Position numbers and translations under genes: made by a program. Shown here one piece after another: positions 44,935-53,778 of a stretch of DNA of 64,000 nt. The stretch is from Rufibacter hautae (GTDB lineage: Bacteria > Bacteroidota > Bacteroidia > Cytophagales > Hymenobacteraceae), in assembly GCF_008271695.1 (NCBI RefSeq), contig NZ_VKKY01000002.1, positions 1,364,001 through 1,428,000 of the forward strand. Reading direction: 5' to 3'. How positions within the stretch are numbered: position 1 is the first letter of the stretch; each line of letters begins with the position of its first letter. Below the pieces are notes generated by a model. It searched no databases and was not told where the DNA came from. It worked only from the letters and a program-made list of their open reading frames with translations.

Positions 44935-45432
44935 ATGAAAATAGGCCTGCTCTCTGATACGCACAGTTACCTGGATGACCGCATTCTGGCGCTGCTGGAG
45001 GGGGTTGAGGAAATCTGGCACGCGGGCGATTTCGGGATTGCGGCAGTTTCTGAGCGGCTGGCCACGGTGGCGCCGGTGCGGGGGGTGTACGGGAACATTG
45101 ACGGGCCCGATGTACGGGCGCTTCACCCCAAGAACCTTCGTTTTGATTGCAATGGGTTGGATGTGCTCATGACCCACATAGGGGGCTACCCCGGCAAGTA
45201 TGCGCCCGAGGTGCGTGCGATGATAAAAGAGAATCCTCCTGGCCTGTTTATCTGCGGGCACTCCCACATTTTGAAAGTGATGCACGACCCCAAGCACGGC
45301 AACCTGCTGCACCTCAACCCCGGGGCGGCGGGGCGGCACGGTTTTCACACCATGCGGACCATGATGCGGTTTGAGGTGGAAGACGGCAAGGTGCAGAAAC
45401 TCCAGGCCATTGAGCTTGGCAAAAGGGCATAA
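44935..45432 (+). CDS. YfcE/MJ0936-family metallophosphoesterase
   Basis: A 165-residue cytoplasmic enzyme. Metal-binding motifs are in order: GLLSDTHSYLDD, EIWHAGDFG, GVYGNIDGPDVR, LMTHIGGYPGKY, CGHSHILKV and NPGAAGRHG. The family hydrolyses phosphodiesters with Mn/Ni; the physiological substrate is unknown. I chose ATG 44935, as the text before it is the repeat-rich intergenic region and all family proteins begin at MKIGLLSDTH. Confidence 0.9.
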   Translation: MKIGLLSDTHSYLDDRILALLEGVEEIWHAGDFGIAAVSERLATVAPVRGVYGNIDGPDVRALHPKNLRFDCNGLDVLMTHIGGYPGKYAPEVRAMIKENPPGLFICGHSHILKVMHDPKHGNLLHLNPGAAGRHGFHTMRTMMRFEVEDGKVQKLQAIELGKRA

Positions 45433-45462
45433 AAAAAGTGTAACCAACAGAGGTTACACTTT
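45431..45462. terminator. Bidirectional terminator
   Basis: AAAGTGTAACC and GGTTACACTTT pair perfectly around a 6-base loop. The A-run on the left gives seven T on the minus strand, serving the small ribosome-associated-like gene. Confidence 0.85.
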
Positions 45463-45533
45463 CAACTATCTTGTAGTAAGAGTAATCGCGTACAGTTTGC
45501 CGAAAGGCAGTAGGCGAACGAAAAAACGCAGAA

Positions 45534-45713
45534 TTACTCAGCTGTAGCAACTTCCGCGCTAGCGGCTGGAGCAGAAGTGAAGCGAGCTTTAAGCTCTTCA
45601 ACATCCACGTTCTTAATTACAGGAGTCATCAACAATTGCTTGATCACACGCACTTTGTTGTTCTGTCTTGCTTTATTCTTACGGTCTTTTCTTTTTAATC
45701 TAGTAACTGCCAT
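45534..45713 (-). CDS. Small basic protein conserved in Bacteroidota
   Basis: A 59-residue protein beginning MAVTRLKRKDRKNKARQNN and continuing RVIKQLLMTPVIKNVD, ending in an Ala/Glu tail. The strongly basic N-terminus resembles small nucleic-acid- or ribosome-binding proteins, but no named ribosomal protein matches by eye. ATG at 45713 is used; the terminator lies downstream. Likely a housekeeping gene of unknown function. Confidence 0.75.
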   Translation of the reverse strand: MAVTRLKRKDRKNKARQNNKVRVIKQLLMTPVIKNVDVEELKARFTSAPAASAEVATAE

Positions 45714-45789
45714 CGGTCAATATTTAAAATTGAATCGCAAAAGTAAGTTATTACTTTTACATTCTCAATAGTTCAGCCTAAAAAATCAC

Positions 45790-46818
45790 ATGAATACTTT
45801 GATAGATCTCCGGAGCGACACCGTCACCAAACCCTCCCCTGCCATGCTGGAAGCCATGTTCCAGGCCCCGGTGGGCGATGATGTGTACAGTGAAGACCCC
45901 ACCGTGAACGAGCTGCAGGAGTACGGCGCAAGCCTGTTTGGCATGGAAGCAGGGCTCTTCTGCCCTTCGGGCACCATGACAAACCAGATTGCCATCAAAA
46001 TGCACACCCAACCCCTCACCGAGGTGATCTGTGACCGCACCAGCCATATCTATTTGTATGAAGTGGGCGGCATTGCCTTCAACTCCGCTGCTTCGGTTAA
46101 ATTGATAGAGGGCGTGCGGGGCCGAATGAGCCCAGAACAAATTGAAGCAGCCATTAACCCAGACAATATTCACTATCCGGTCACCAGCCTGGTTTCTCTG
46201 GAAAATACCAGCAACAAAGGAGGCGGTTCTTATTATACGGGAGCAGAAATTGCGGCCATCTCAGAAGTGTGCCGCCGTAATAATTTGCCCTTGCACTTAG
46301 ACGGAGCCCGGGTGTTCAATGCCTTGGTAGCTACCGGAGAGAAGCCGCAGGATTACAGCCGATACTTCAACACCATCTCGGTTTGCCTTTCCAAAGGATT
46401 GGGCGCACCGGTAGGCTCTCTGCTGCTGGGACCAAAACGCATGATTGAACAGGCCAAAAGAGTGCGCAAAGCCTTGGGCGGTGGTTGGCGCCAAGCTGGT
46501 TTTCTGGCCGCGGCCGGATTGTACGCCCTCCAAAATAACATCCAGCGTTTGCAAATAGACCATGACCGGGCCAAACAGCTAGGGAAAGCGTTAGAGGCTG
46601 CGCCTTACGTAACCGAGGTGCTTTCGGTAGAGACTAACATCGTCATCTTCACCCTGGCACCAGAGATTAACCCAGACGGCTTCATTAATTACCTGGAGAC
46701 ACAAAACATCTTAGCCACTACCTTCGGGCCACAGCAAATCAGGTTTGTGACCCACCTGGACCTAACGGATGAGATGATCTCCGCTATTATCCACGCCATT
46801 TCAGATTTCAAGGCTTAA
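45790..46818 (+). CDS. ltaE: Low-specificity L-threonine aldolase
   Basis: 342 residues; a PLP-dependent enzyme splitting L-threonine to glycine and acetaldehyde. [19 protein letters not shown] and [16 protein letters not shown] are family hallmarks. The PLP lysine is in [14 protein letters not shown], and [13 protein letters not shown] holds the aspartate that contacts the pyridine nitrogen. The length is standard. Transcribed divergently from the small basic protein gene and ended by a strong terminator. Confidence 0.93.
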   Translation: MNTLIDLRSDTVTKPSPAMLEAMFQAPVGDDVYSEDPTVNELQEYGASLFGMEAGLFCPSGTMTNQIAIKMHTQPLTEVICDRTSHIYLYEVGGIAFNSAASVKLIEGVRGRMSPEQIEAAINPDNIHYPVTSLVSLENTSNKGGGSYYTGAEIAAISEVCRRNNLPLHLDGARVFNALVATGEKPQDYSRYFNTISVCLSKGLGAPVGSLLLGPKRMIEQAKRVRKALGGGWRQAGFLAAAGLYALQNNIQRLQIDHDRAKQLGKALEAAPYVTEVLSVETNIVIFTLAPEINPDGFINYLETQNILATTFGPQQIRFVTHLDLTDEMISAIIHAISDFKA

Positions 46819-46837
46819 AACCAGCCGATTAATGTTA

Positions 46838-46888
46838 TTCCCGTTTAGGGGCTGTTTTGACCAAAACAGCCCCTAAACGGGAATTTTT
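46838..46888. terminator. Strong hairpin, bidirectional terminator (palindrome family copy 4)
   Basis: The 21-base left arm starts TTCCCGTTTAGGGGCTGTTT and pairs perfectly with 46863-46883, around GACC. It is followed by TTTTT. It belongs to the family with GGGGCTGTTTT/AAAACAGCCCC cores. Confidence 0.9.
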
Positions 46889-46891
46889 CTT

Positions 46892-48406
46892 TTAAGAAGC
46901 ATGGGCCAGTTCCAGCAGCACGTCATAATACCGGCGGCCCAGCATTTTGGCCTTGAGCCAGGCATAGAAACTCATGGCTTGCAAATCCTCCTGCTCGGCG
47001 GGCACAAACGTGAGCATGGATTCCACTTGCTGCAGAAACAGTTTGCGGGTGGCCAGGTCTGGCTGTTCTATTAAGTAGGTAATCAGTTGCAGGAAAGAGC
47101 TGGCGTTGCTATAAGCTGGCAAAGCCAAAAGGTCTTTGTAGCTACGCCCGATGCCTTTCGCCCGGTCCAAGGCCAAGTCCAGGTTCCCGAACTCGTATTG
47201 GATAATCAACTCGCCCAGGTTCTTCTTTAGCACCCACTCCCGGCCCATGATCCGCTCGCACCACTTGTCTGAGTGGTTGATGTATACCAATAGGTTGTTG
47301 GCCTTCTGGAAATTATCCTGCGCGAAATACAGAAAGCTAAGTCCCAGGCGGGCGGTGAGCATGTCACGGTGGGGCAAATTGATGGTTTTAGCCTGCAGCA
47401 GTTCCTCTAGCAGTTGAATGGCCTGGGGCAGGTTCCGCTGGAAGGCCCCGTTGGCGCTTTTCAGGAAAAGGTATTTGGGGTAGAATGTGGTGTGATGACT
47501 CCTCCCCTGGGTCTGCAGCACCGCCCGCATCTCCTCCAGGTACTCGTTTGACTGGGCAAACTTCCGGTTACGGTAGAGCACGTGCGCGATCATGTACAGC
47601 AACCTGATTTTATAGTATTGGTGAGTCTGGGTCATGTTCAGGTGGGGAGCCAGGGCCCGGAAGCGCTCAATAATATAGGGTTCAAAGGTATAATAGTCGC
47701 GGCGGGCCAGCACGGCGGTACGGGCGATGGACAGTAGCTTGAAGAGCAACGATGGTCGCTGGCTCACGGCCTCCTGCAAGCCGTACGTCTGCAGCACCGA
47801 ATGGATGGTGGCCGCAAACTGGAGGTCCCGCCCCTCTCGCCGGGAACTCTCCAGGCGCTTGCTGATGATACTGCTGGCGATATTGGCCCGCTCCACCTCA
47901 TCGGCGGCGGCCTTGTTTTGGTTCCGTTTTTTAATAATCAGGTCTAAATCATCGGCGAATTCGCTGTCGGCTTTTTCAATCTGGAGGTTGTACACCGCGT
48001 TCAGGAGATCGAACTGCTCATGGGCCGTGGCCAGGTTTTCGGCTTTCCGGAGGAGGTTCCAGGCCTGGCGGTCTGCCTGCGCCCCAAACAGGTAGCGGGC
48101 CATGGAAAGCGCGCCCATGATGCTGGAGTCGGCGGTGGGGTCTTCCTGCATGCGCTTGAGCACAATGAAATCGGTGAGGTGCTGCATGAGCCGCTTGCGC
48201 AGGGCGTAGTACGCCGATGGATTCACCTCTGCCCCATACAGTCTGCCCATGATCTGGGCCGGACTAAGCTTCTGTTTTTGCAGCAGCAACTTGAACAGCT
48301 CGTAGTCCTTTCTATCCCTCCTTTTTTTGTGCCGCTGAATAAAAGAGGCAAACTCCTGCACATCCTCCGGGGACAACGTGGAGATGGTGATCTTCAAATC
48401 ATCCAT
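46892..48406 (-). CDS. Helical-repeat (TPR-like) protein, unknown function
   Basis: A 504-residue, almost entirely alpha-helical cytoplasmic protein. It starts MDDLKITISTLSPEDVQEF and contains repeated helix pairs resembling degenerate TPRs (for example LLRKAENLATAHEQFDLLNA, RLLYMIAHVLYRNRKFAQS, ARLGLSFLYFAQDNFQKAN). No enzymatic motif. Similar large helical proteins are common single genes in Cytophagales. A helical scaffold or regulatory role is inference. Confidence 0.65.
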   Translation of the reverse strand: MDDLKITISTLSPEDVQEFASFIQRHKKRRDRKDYELFKLLLQKQKLSPAQIMGRLYGAEVNPSAYYALRKRLMQHLTDFIVLKRMQEDPTADSSIMGALSMARYLFGAQADRQAWNLLRKAENLATAHEQFDLLNAVYNLQIEKADSEFADDLDLIIKKRNQNKAAADEVERANIASSIISKRLESSRREGRDLQFAATIHSVLQTYGLQEAVSQRPSLLFKLLSIARTAVLARRDYYTFEPYIIERFRALAPHLNMTQTHQYYKIRLLYMIAHVLYRNRKFAQSNEYLEEMRAVLQTQGRSHHTTFYPKYLFLKSANGAFQRNLPQAIQLLEELLQAKTINLPHRDMLTARLGLSFLYFAQDNFQKANNLLVYINHSDKWCERIMGREWVLKKNLGELIIQYEFGNLDLALDRAKGIGRSYKDLLALPAYSNASSFLQLITYLIEQPDLATRKLFLQQVESMLTFVPAEQEDLQAMSFYAWLKAKMLGRRYYDVLLELAHAS

Positions 48407-48608
48407 GGGTTTCCATAATGCAAGGTTTGTAGCAAATCAGCATCCTTTTACAAGTCACAAAACACACATACAAAATATTGAATTACAATTACTTATAAAC
48501 TACACTATTTAAATCTAAAAGTAAGGATTCTATAAACTTAATATTCTTTCCCTGAAAACACAACCTACCTTCACTGCACCTTCTGGTTGAACCCTTATCT
48601 GTTTCATT

Positions 48609-49334
48609 ATGAAAAAAACTTTACTTCTGTTGGTGGTCCTCTTTACCTGGGGTGTGGCCCAGGCGCAGGATTTGATTATCAAGCGCAACGGCGAAGAGAT
48701 CTCGGCCAAGATCCTGGAGATCACCCCTGAGTTGGTGAAGTACCAACGGGCTGATTACCTAGAAGGACCCCTCATCTCAATCCTGAAGAAGGAGGTGTTC
48801 ATGATCAAGTATGCCAACGGCAACAAAGAAACCTTCAACGCGCCGGCACCCGCGGTGAGTACCAGTATGGCTCCTTCCAATGCGACTACCTCTGAACCCC
48901 AGTTGATGCCTCACGTGAAGCTAAGCGGCCCCAGGCTGGGGTTCACGCTCATCTCCGGCTCCCTCGCCGACAAAGCCAAAGAGGAGTTCAGCGTTAACCC
49001 GTTTCTCACGCAATTCGGCTGGCAGTTTGAGACCAGGATCTTTACTACCTCCAAGGGCTTGTCTGGGTTGTTTGAGTTCATCCCGTTGGTGGGTGGCCTG
49101 GAGCAGGGGAAGTTTGTGCCCAGTCTGAATGCCATGGTGGGTCTGCGGGGGCCCAAAGGCTTTGAGTTCGGGGTTGGACCCAACCTGACGCCGGCCAGCG
49201 CCGGAGTGGCCTTCGCCATAGGCACCAATTTCAAATCCGAGGGAGTGAATTTCCCGGTGAACCTGGCCTTTGTACCCGGCAACGGAGGCGCGCGGTTCAG
49301 CCTGCTGTTCGGGTTCAACTCTAGACAATTCTAA
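48609..49334 (+). CDS. Exported protein with conserved N-terminal domain, unknown function
   Basis: 241 residues with a signal peptide (MKKTLLLLVVLFTWGVAQA). An N-terminal domain of about 60 residues follows (DLIIKRNGEEISAKILEIT, KKEVFMIKYANGNKETF), then a Ser/Thr linker and a glycine-rich C-terminal beta domain (GLRGPKGFEFGVGPNLTPA) like a small outer-membrane barrel. The same N-terminal domain recurs in the broken gene just downstream, so they are tandem paralogues. The domain couples an export signal to a short motif seen in many Bacteroidota secreted proteins. Confidence 0.75.
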   Translation: MKKTLLLLVVLFTWGVAQAQDLIIKRNGEEISAKILEITPELVKYQRADYLEGPLISILKKEVFMIKYANGNKETFNAPAPAVSTSMAPSNATTSEPQLMPHVKLSGPRLGFTLISGSLADKAKEEFSVNPFLTQFGWQFETRIFTTSKGLSGLFEFIPLVGGLEQGKFVPSLNAMVGLRGPKGFEFGVGPNLTPASAGVAFAIGTNFKSEGVNFPVNLAFVPGNGGARFSLLFGFNSRQF

Positions 49335-49346
49335 CCTTCTACCACT

Positions 49347-49927
49347 AGGAAAGCTATCTTATCCATTGTATTGCAATTCTGTTTGGTTGTCTGCTACCAG
49401 GCAAATGCCCAAGACATTATCTTTAAGAACTCGGGCGAGGAGATAAAAGCCAAGGTAATGGAGATCTCACCAGAAAAGGTGCAGTTCACCCAACCAGACA
49501 AGTTCGCAGACAGTCTCTTCACCCTTCCCCGGGCAGAGATTTTCATGGTGAAGTACGCCAACGGGAAAAATGAACTTATGCGTCCTCCCGTAGAGGAAAA
49601 AGAAACAACTCCTGTCCTTTCATCCCAGGATAGGTACCGGCAGGGCCAGATGGACGCCCGGCAGTATTACAGGGTACCAATGCTGTGTTGGGGTCTATTG
49701 GGGCAACGCTGCTGTTGGGCATACCGGGCACGGTGCTCATTGCGGCCATCCCTCCGAAGGTAAATCCCAAGGAAGTACCCAACCCAACTTTGCTAAGCGA
49801 TCAATACTATTATAATGGCTACCGGCACCAGGCCCATAAACGAAAGGTAGGGAAAGCGGCCATCGGTGGAGGCATTGCTTTGGCAGCGTTCGTGGCTATT
49901 CTGGCTTCCACCACCTCCACCCAGTAA
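49347..49927 (+). pseudogene. Paralogue of the upstream exported protein, start lost and frameshifted
   Basis: The frame reads RKAILSIVLQFCLVVCYQAN then AQDIIFKNSGEEIKAKVMEI and IFMVKYANGKNELM, paralogous to the preceding protein's N-terminal domain. No ATG/GTG/TTG exists before RKAIL (the codon is ACT after an in-frame TAA at 49332). A one-base loss of G near 49675 separates RQYYR from NAVLGSIGATLLLGIPG; the rest ends with a membrane helix AAIGGGIALAAFVAILAS. A host-side pseudogene. Confidence 0.7.
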
Positions 49928-49986
49928 CAGAACCTGTTTTAGGGCCTTATTCTAAAATCCGATTCAGAAACAGCTTTTCATATTTT

Positions 49987-50046
49987 AAGCCGCCTTGTGT
50001 TTTGCGCCTGCTTTTGCATAAACAGGTCCAAAACACAAGGCGGCTT
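49987..50046. terminator. Hairpin terminator with 17-base arms
   Basis: AAGCCGCCTTGTGTTTT pairs with AAAACACAAGGCGGCTT around a 26-base loop. It may close the upstream pair of exported-protein genes. Confidence 0.6.
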
Positions 50047-50304
50047 CGTTCAACAGGTAATTGGAGATACTTCAGACTATTGGTGCCTTCATACTATCTC
50101 AGGGGAAAAAAGTCAAATCAAAAAGAATTGAATCGACCCAAATGGTAAAGGATGGAGACGTTAATCTTGTGTTAAAATGGAAAAGGTTGTTTATTCAATA
50201 TAAGGATTTTGCTATCTTTTATGCTACTTTGCTTTGGCAACCCCCAGCCCTGCGACACTACTAGCCCCAGACTTTCCTAAAGCATATAGCAAGTTCCTTT
50301 TTGT
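50047..50304. other. Intergenic region upstream of the retropepsin-like gene
   Basis: No gene is supported. The sequence is AT-rich with one short unconvincing open frame. It probably contains the promoter of the 50305 operon. Confidence 0.3.
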
Positions 50305-51339
50305 ATGTCTTCTCCGTTCCGTTCCCTTGTGCTGAAGCTTATGGCGTTGCTCCTGCTGCTGCTGGGCAATGGCGTGCTGGAAGCGAAATCAAAGGAGAAA
50401 GAAAAACCCCAGAGGCACCTCACGTTTGCTTTGCCTGGCCTGGGCCGAACACTATCGACGTTCTCCATCCCCTACCTTTTCGCCGGCAACGATTCTGCGT
50501 CCTGCGTTATCCCGTTCACGCGGGCCGGGAACCTCATCTTGCTGCAAGCCCGTGCAGACACCACCCAAGGCAACTTTATCCTGGATACGGGCGCCCAGAA
50601 CCTGGTACTCAACATCACCTACTTCCGGGATTACCCCAAAACCCGGGACAGCGGTGCGCAGCGCACCAGCGTAACCGGCTCCACGGCGGCGGTAATCAAG
50701 ACGGTAGTGAAGAACTTTAGCCTGGGAACCCTTCGTTACAACCGGCTCAGAGCAGATTTAACCCCTTTGGGGCACTTAGAGAACACCAAAGGGGTTAAGA
50801 TACTAGGGCTGCTGGGCATGGAGCTGTTCAGGCAGTGTGAGATGATCATAGACTACGAGCGAAGCCTCATTTACCTGCACCAGATAGGCAAAAAAGAAGC
50901 CGATACGTACCAAAGCACCTTTTTGCAAGACACGTCCACCTTCCACAGAATCCCTATTGACCTCAAGGACAACCGCATCATTGCCCATACCGAGATGGCT
51001 GGCAAGAAAATTGATTTCATCATTGACTGCGGCGCCGAAACCAATATCCTGGACAGCCGTCTGCCCAACAAGGTGTTTGAGAATGTAGTCATCACGGGCA
51101 GGGTCATGTTGAGCGGCACCGGCAACCGGAAGATTGAGGCCCTGCGCGGGGATATGAAAAACGTGCGGTTTGGTACCCAGGACATCCCCAACCTGCCCGT
51201 GCTCATCACCAGCCTGGAGAATACCTGTTTCTCCTACAACGGCTGTATCAACGGGGTGCTGGGGTTTGACTTCTTGGCAGTGAACAATAACAAAATAGGC
51301 TTTAATTTTGTGAGGCGCGAATTATACATATGGAAATAA
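50305..51339 (+). CDS. Retropepsin-like aspartyl protease, two-lobed
   Basis: 344 residues with a signal peptide (LMALLLLLLGNGVLEA). Two aspartyl-protease half-sites are visible: FILDTGAQNLVLN at about residues 92-104 and FIIDCGAETNILD at about 240-252. Each is followed by a hydrophobic flap and a GLLGMEL/GVLGFDFL motif. Two DTGA-type lobes in one chain suggest a pepsin-like intramolecular dimer; one site has Cys in place of Thr (DCGA). Secreted or periplasmic. The C-terminus overlaps the start of the CBM48 gene by 10 bp. Confidence 0.75.
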   Translation: MSSPFRSLVLKLMALLLLLLGNGVLEAKSKEKEKPQRHLTFALPGLGRTLSTFSIPYLFAGNDSASCVIPFTRAGNLILLQARADTTQGNFILDTGAQNLVLNITYFRDYPKTRDSGAQRTSVTGSTAAVIKTVVKNFSLGTLRYNRLRADLTPLGHLENTKGVKILGLLGMELFRQCEMIIDYERSLIYLHQIGKKEADTYQSTFLQDTSTFHRIPIDLKDNRIIAHTEMAGKKIDFIIDCGAETNILDSRLPNKVFENVVITGRVMLSGTGNRKIEALRGDMKNVRFGTQDIPNLPVLITSLENTCFSYNGCINGVLGFDFLAVNNNKIGFNFVRRELYIWK

Positions 51340-52811
51340 ACATCAACCGGTCCTTTTTGCTGCGGCTTCTCCGCCTCTGCTGGTGCACCCTCTTGTTGGG
51401 AGTAGCCCTGCAGTGGCAGACGTATGCTCAGGCTCCGGTCAAGAAGTACACCGTGAAAGACGGCAAGATGTTTATTGAGCTTAGTAAACAGATCTCCACC
51501 GCCACCCTGGATTCTTTTCTGGTGCAGTTCAACCTCACCGATGTCGGCCTGCACCAGTACTTCAAGACCCAATCCGCTGATTCGCTTACGCAGCAGGGCT
51601 GGCGTTTGGAGCAGAACAACAACCAAATTGTAGTCTTCAGCAAGCCGCTTATGGTGTTCGGAGACATCAAAGACCCGGTAGACCGAATCATCTTCAGCGG
51701 GAAAGACGGCGCCGATCTGTCCCTTTTCCCGGTCATCAACCAGCATGTGGTCTTTGGCAGTAACCGGTTCAAAAACAAGAAATTCTTTCCTGAGAAAGAC
51801 TCGGTGGTCACGTTTTACCTCCGAAATGCCTTACAAGCCAGAAAAGTGTTTCTGGCGGGCAGCTTCAATAGGTGGGTGCCTGACAACCTGCCCATGACCA
51901 AAACCGACAGTGGCTGGGTTGCCCGGGTGCCGCTCCAGGCCGGAAAGCACTGGTACAAGTTTGTGGTAGACGGCAACTGGAACATTGACACCGATAACCA
52001 ACTGCGGGAGAACGATGGCCGCGGAAACGTGAACTCGGTTTACTACAAGACCAATACGGTTTTTCGGCTGCCCGGCTACACCAACGCCAAACGGGTGTAC
52101 CTGGCGGGTTCCTTCAACAACTGGAAAGAACGCGACCTGCTCATGAACAAAACCGCCCGAGGCTGGGAGTTGCCCCTGTTCCTGACCCAGGGAACCCACA
52201 TTTACAAGTACATTGTGGATGGCGATTGGCACCACGACCCCACCAACCCTGAAACCGTCCCCAACGAGCACAACAGCGTCAACTCCATTCTGCGGGTAGG
52301 AAAACCCCGCTTGTTCAAACTGGAAGGGTACACCTCAGCGAAGCAAGTATTCTTAGCGGGTTCCTTCAACAACTGGCGAGATTTTGAGCTGCCCATGAGG
52401 AAAACCGCCACCGGTTGGGAACTGCCCTATTCCATCGGGCCGGGGAACCATGCTTACAAGTTCAAGGTAGATGGCAAGTGGATCCTGGACCCCGCTAATC
52501 CTCTGAAAGTGGGCAACCCCGAGGGCTCAGGCAATTCATATCTCATCATCTCGCCAAACCACACCTTCCGACTGAAGAATTTTGCCAAGGCGCGGGAGGT
52601 TTTTGTGGCCGGAGATTTTAACAACTGGGATCCCAAGGCGCTGCTCATGAAACGGGAAGGAAATGACTGGGTGTTCAACGTCCATTTACCGGCGGGCAAG
52701 AACCGGTACAAATTTATAGTGGACGGGGAATGGATCATTGACCCCAACAACAAACTCTGGGAACAGAACGAGCACCAAACCGGAAACTCCATCATTTGGG
52801 TGGAACAATAA
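51330..52811 (+). CDS. Secreted protein with four CBM48/AMPK-type glycogen-binding-like domains
   Basis: 493 residues with a signal peptide (LLGVALQWQTYAQA) and an N-terminal domain of about 130 residues. Four tandem E-set domains of the CBM48/AMPK1 glycogen-binding type follow. Each has a GSFN(R/N)W or GDFNNW tract, a KTxxGW segment, and HWYKFVVDGNW-type text with DP/NS ends. No catalytic domain is present. Starch or glycogen binding in the envelope is possible. Co-transcribed with the retropepsin gene and probably the lipoprotein. Confidence 0.8.
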   Translation: MEININRSFLLRLLRLCWCTLLLGVALQWQTYAQAPVKKYTVKDGKMFIELSKQISTATLDSFLVQFNLTDVGLHQYFKTQSADSLTQQGWRLEQNNNQIVVFSKPLMVFGDIKDPVDRIIFSGKDGADLSLFPVINQHVVFGSNRFKNKKFFPEKDSVVTFYLRNALQARKVFLAGSFNRWVPDNLPMTKTDSGWVARVPLQAGKHWYKFVVDGNWNIDTDNQLRENDGRGNVNSVYYKTNTVFRLPGYTNAKRVYLAGSFNNWKERDLLMNKTARGWELPLFLTQGTHIYKYIVDGDWHHDPTNPETVPNEHNSVNSILRVGKPRLFKLEGYTSAKQVFLAGSFNNWRDFELPMRKTATGWELPYSIGPGNHAYKFKVDGKWILDPANPLKVGNPEGSGNSYLIISPNHTFRLKNFAKAREVFVAGDFNNWDPKALLMKREGNDWVFNVHLPAGKNRYKFIVDGEWIIDPNNKLWEQNEHQTGNSIIWVEQ

Positions 52812-52881
52812 ATCCTTGTTTCACCCGAAAGTACCCTTGCCACATCCTCCCTGTTTATAGGCCCTTTTTCGCAAAACACCC

Positions 52882-53589
52882 ATGAAACGAAACCTCGCTG
52901 CTGTCCTTTCCTGCCTCCTGCTGAGCGCCTGTACCGTTAGCCAACCAACAGGGCCGTATGTAGAACAGCAGGGGATTAACAGCTTCACTGATCCCTTGAC
53001 ACAATCCCTGTTCGCTGACAAGGCTTCCACCATTTCAGAGGAGAACATCCAGCGGATGCTGTTTGCCCCTTACAAGTTACCCTCCCCCATAAGGGTGGCT
53101 TTGGTGAACCTGGAAAACGCGTCGGTAAAAAGGTACCAGTGGAATGATGAGGCCTATCAGAAAAGTCAGCAAGCCTACGCAGATTTGCTGGAGGATCAGT
53201 TGAAAAAATCGGGCAAGGTGACCAAAGTGACCATCGTTCCTGATCTGCTGTTGCCGCAGCCTACCTCTTTCACGGGCCTGCGCGAAGCCGCCGTGCGGAT
53301 GCAGGCAGACATGGTGCTCGTATACTCCACCACCCACGATGTGTACGCCCAGTACAAGCTATTTTCCAAGTCAGACATCAAAGCTTTTGCCACCACGCAG
53401 GCCCTGCTGTTGGACGTGAGAACCGGCATCGTGCCTTTCTCCGCCATCGTGACCAAAGACACGCTTAGCCAGAAAAAAGACAACGAGCTAGACCAGCAGG
53501 AAGCCAGAAGGCGCATCCAGCAGGAGGCGGTTCTGCTGACCTTACAGGAAATGGGCAAGCGGCTGCAGGATTTCCTCAAAGGCAGCTAG
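52882..53589 (+). CDS. Lipoprotein, CsgG/TolB-like suspected
   Basis: 235 residues with lipobox LLLSACTVS. The body alternates helices and strands (IRVALVNLENASVKRYQW, KVTKVTIVPDLLLPQP, RMQADMVLVYSTTHDVY) as in small lipoproteins with an anticodon-binding-like (TolB N-terminal/CsgG) fold. That comparison is structural intuition. Third gene of the cluster, 70 bp after the CBM48 gene. Confidence 0.65.
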   Translation: MKRNLAAVLSCLLLSACTVSQPTGPYVEQQGINSFTDPLTQSLFADKASTISEENIQRMLFAPYKLPSPIRVALVNLENASVKRYQWNDEAYQKSQQAYADLLEDQLKKSGKVTKVTIVPDLLLPQPTSFTGLREAAVRMQADMVLVYSTTHDVYAQYKLFSKSDIKAFATTQALLLDVRTGIVPFSAIVTKDTLSQKKDNELDQQEARRRIQQEAVLLTLQEMGKRLQDFLKGS

Positions 53590-53634
53590 ATGCATTAAAT
53601 GCGAGGACTTCCCTAGGGTTCTGTCAAGACTTTG

Positions 53635-53674
53635 TGGTTTTGAGCCTTGTTTTGGTAAAACAGCCTTAAAACCC
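53635..53674. repeat. Dispersed intergenic palindrome, copy 5
   Basis: GGTTTTGAGCC... pairs with ...CCTTAAAACC around TTGTTTTGGTAAAACA. Confidence 0.6.
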
Positions 53675-53746
53675 CAACCCTTGTCCCAGATGGTGCACTT
53701 TCCTGGCAAAGCCAAACATTTTCCCCGCTGTTCAAATAATTTAGAG

Positions 53747-53754
53747 TAACTTTG
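53747..53754 (+). promoter_or_regulatory. -7 promoter element of pyrG
   Basis: TAACTTTG matches the Bacteroidota TAnnTTTG box, 24 bases upstream of the ATG. No clear -33 TTTG is visible at the expected distance. Confidence 0.5.
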
Positions 53755-53778
53755 CAGTCCATAAGACAAACTCAACTT

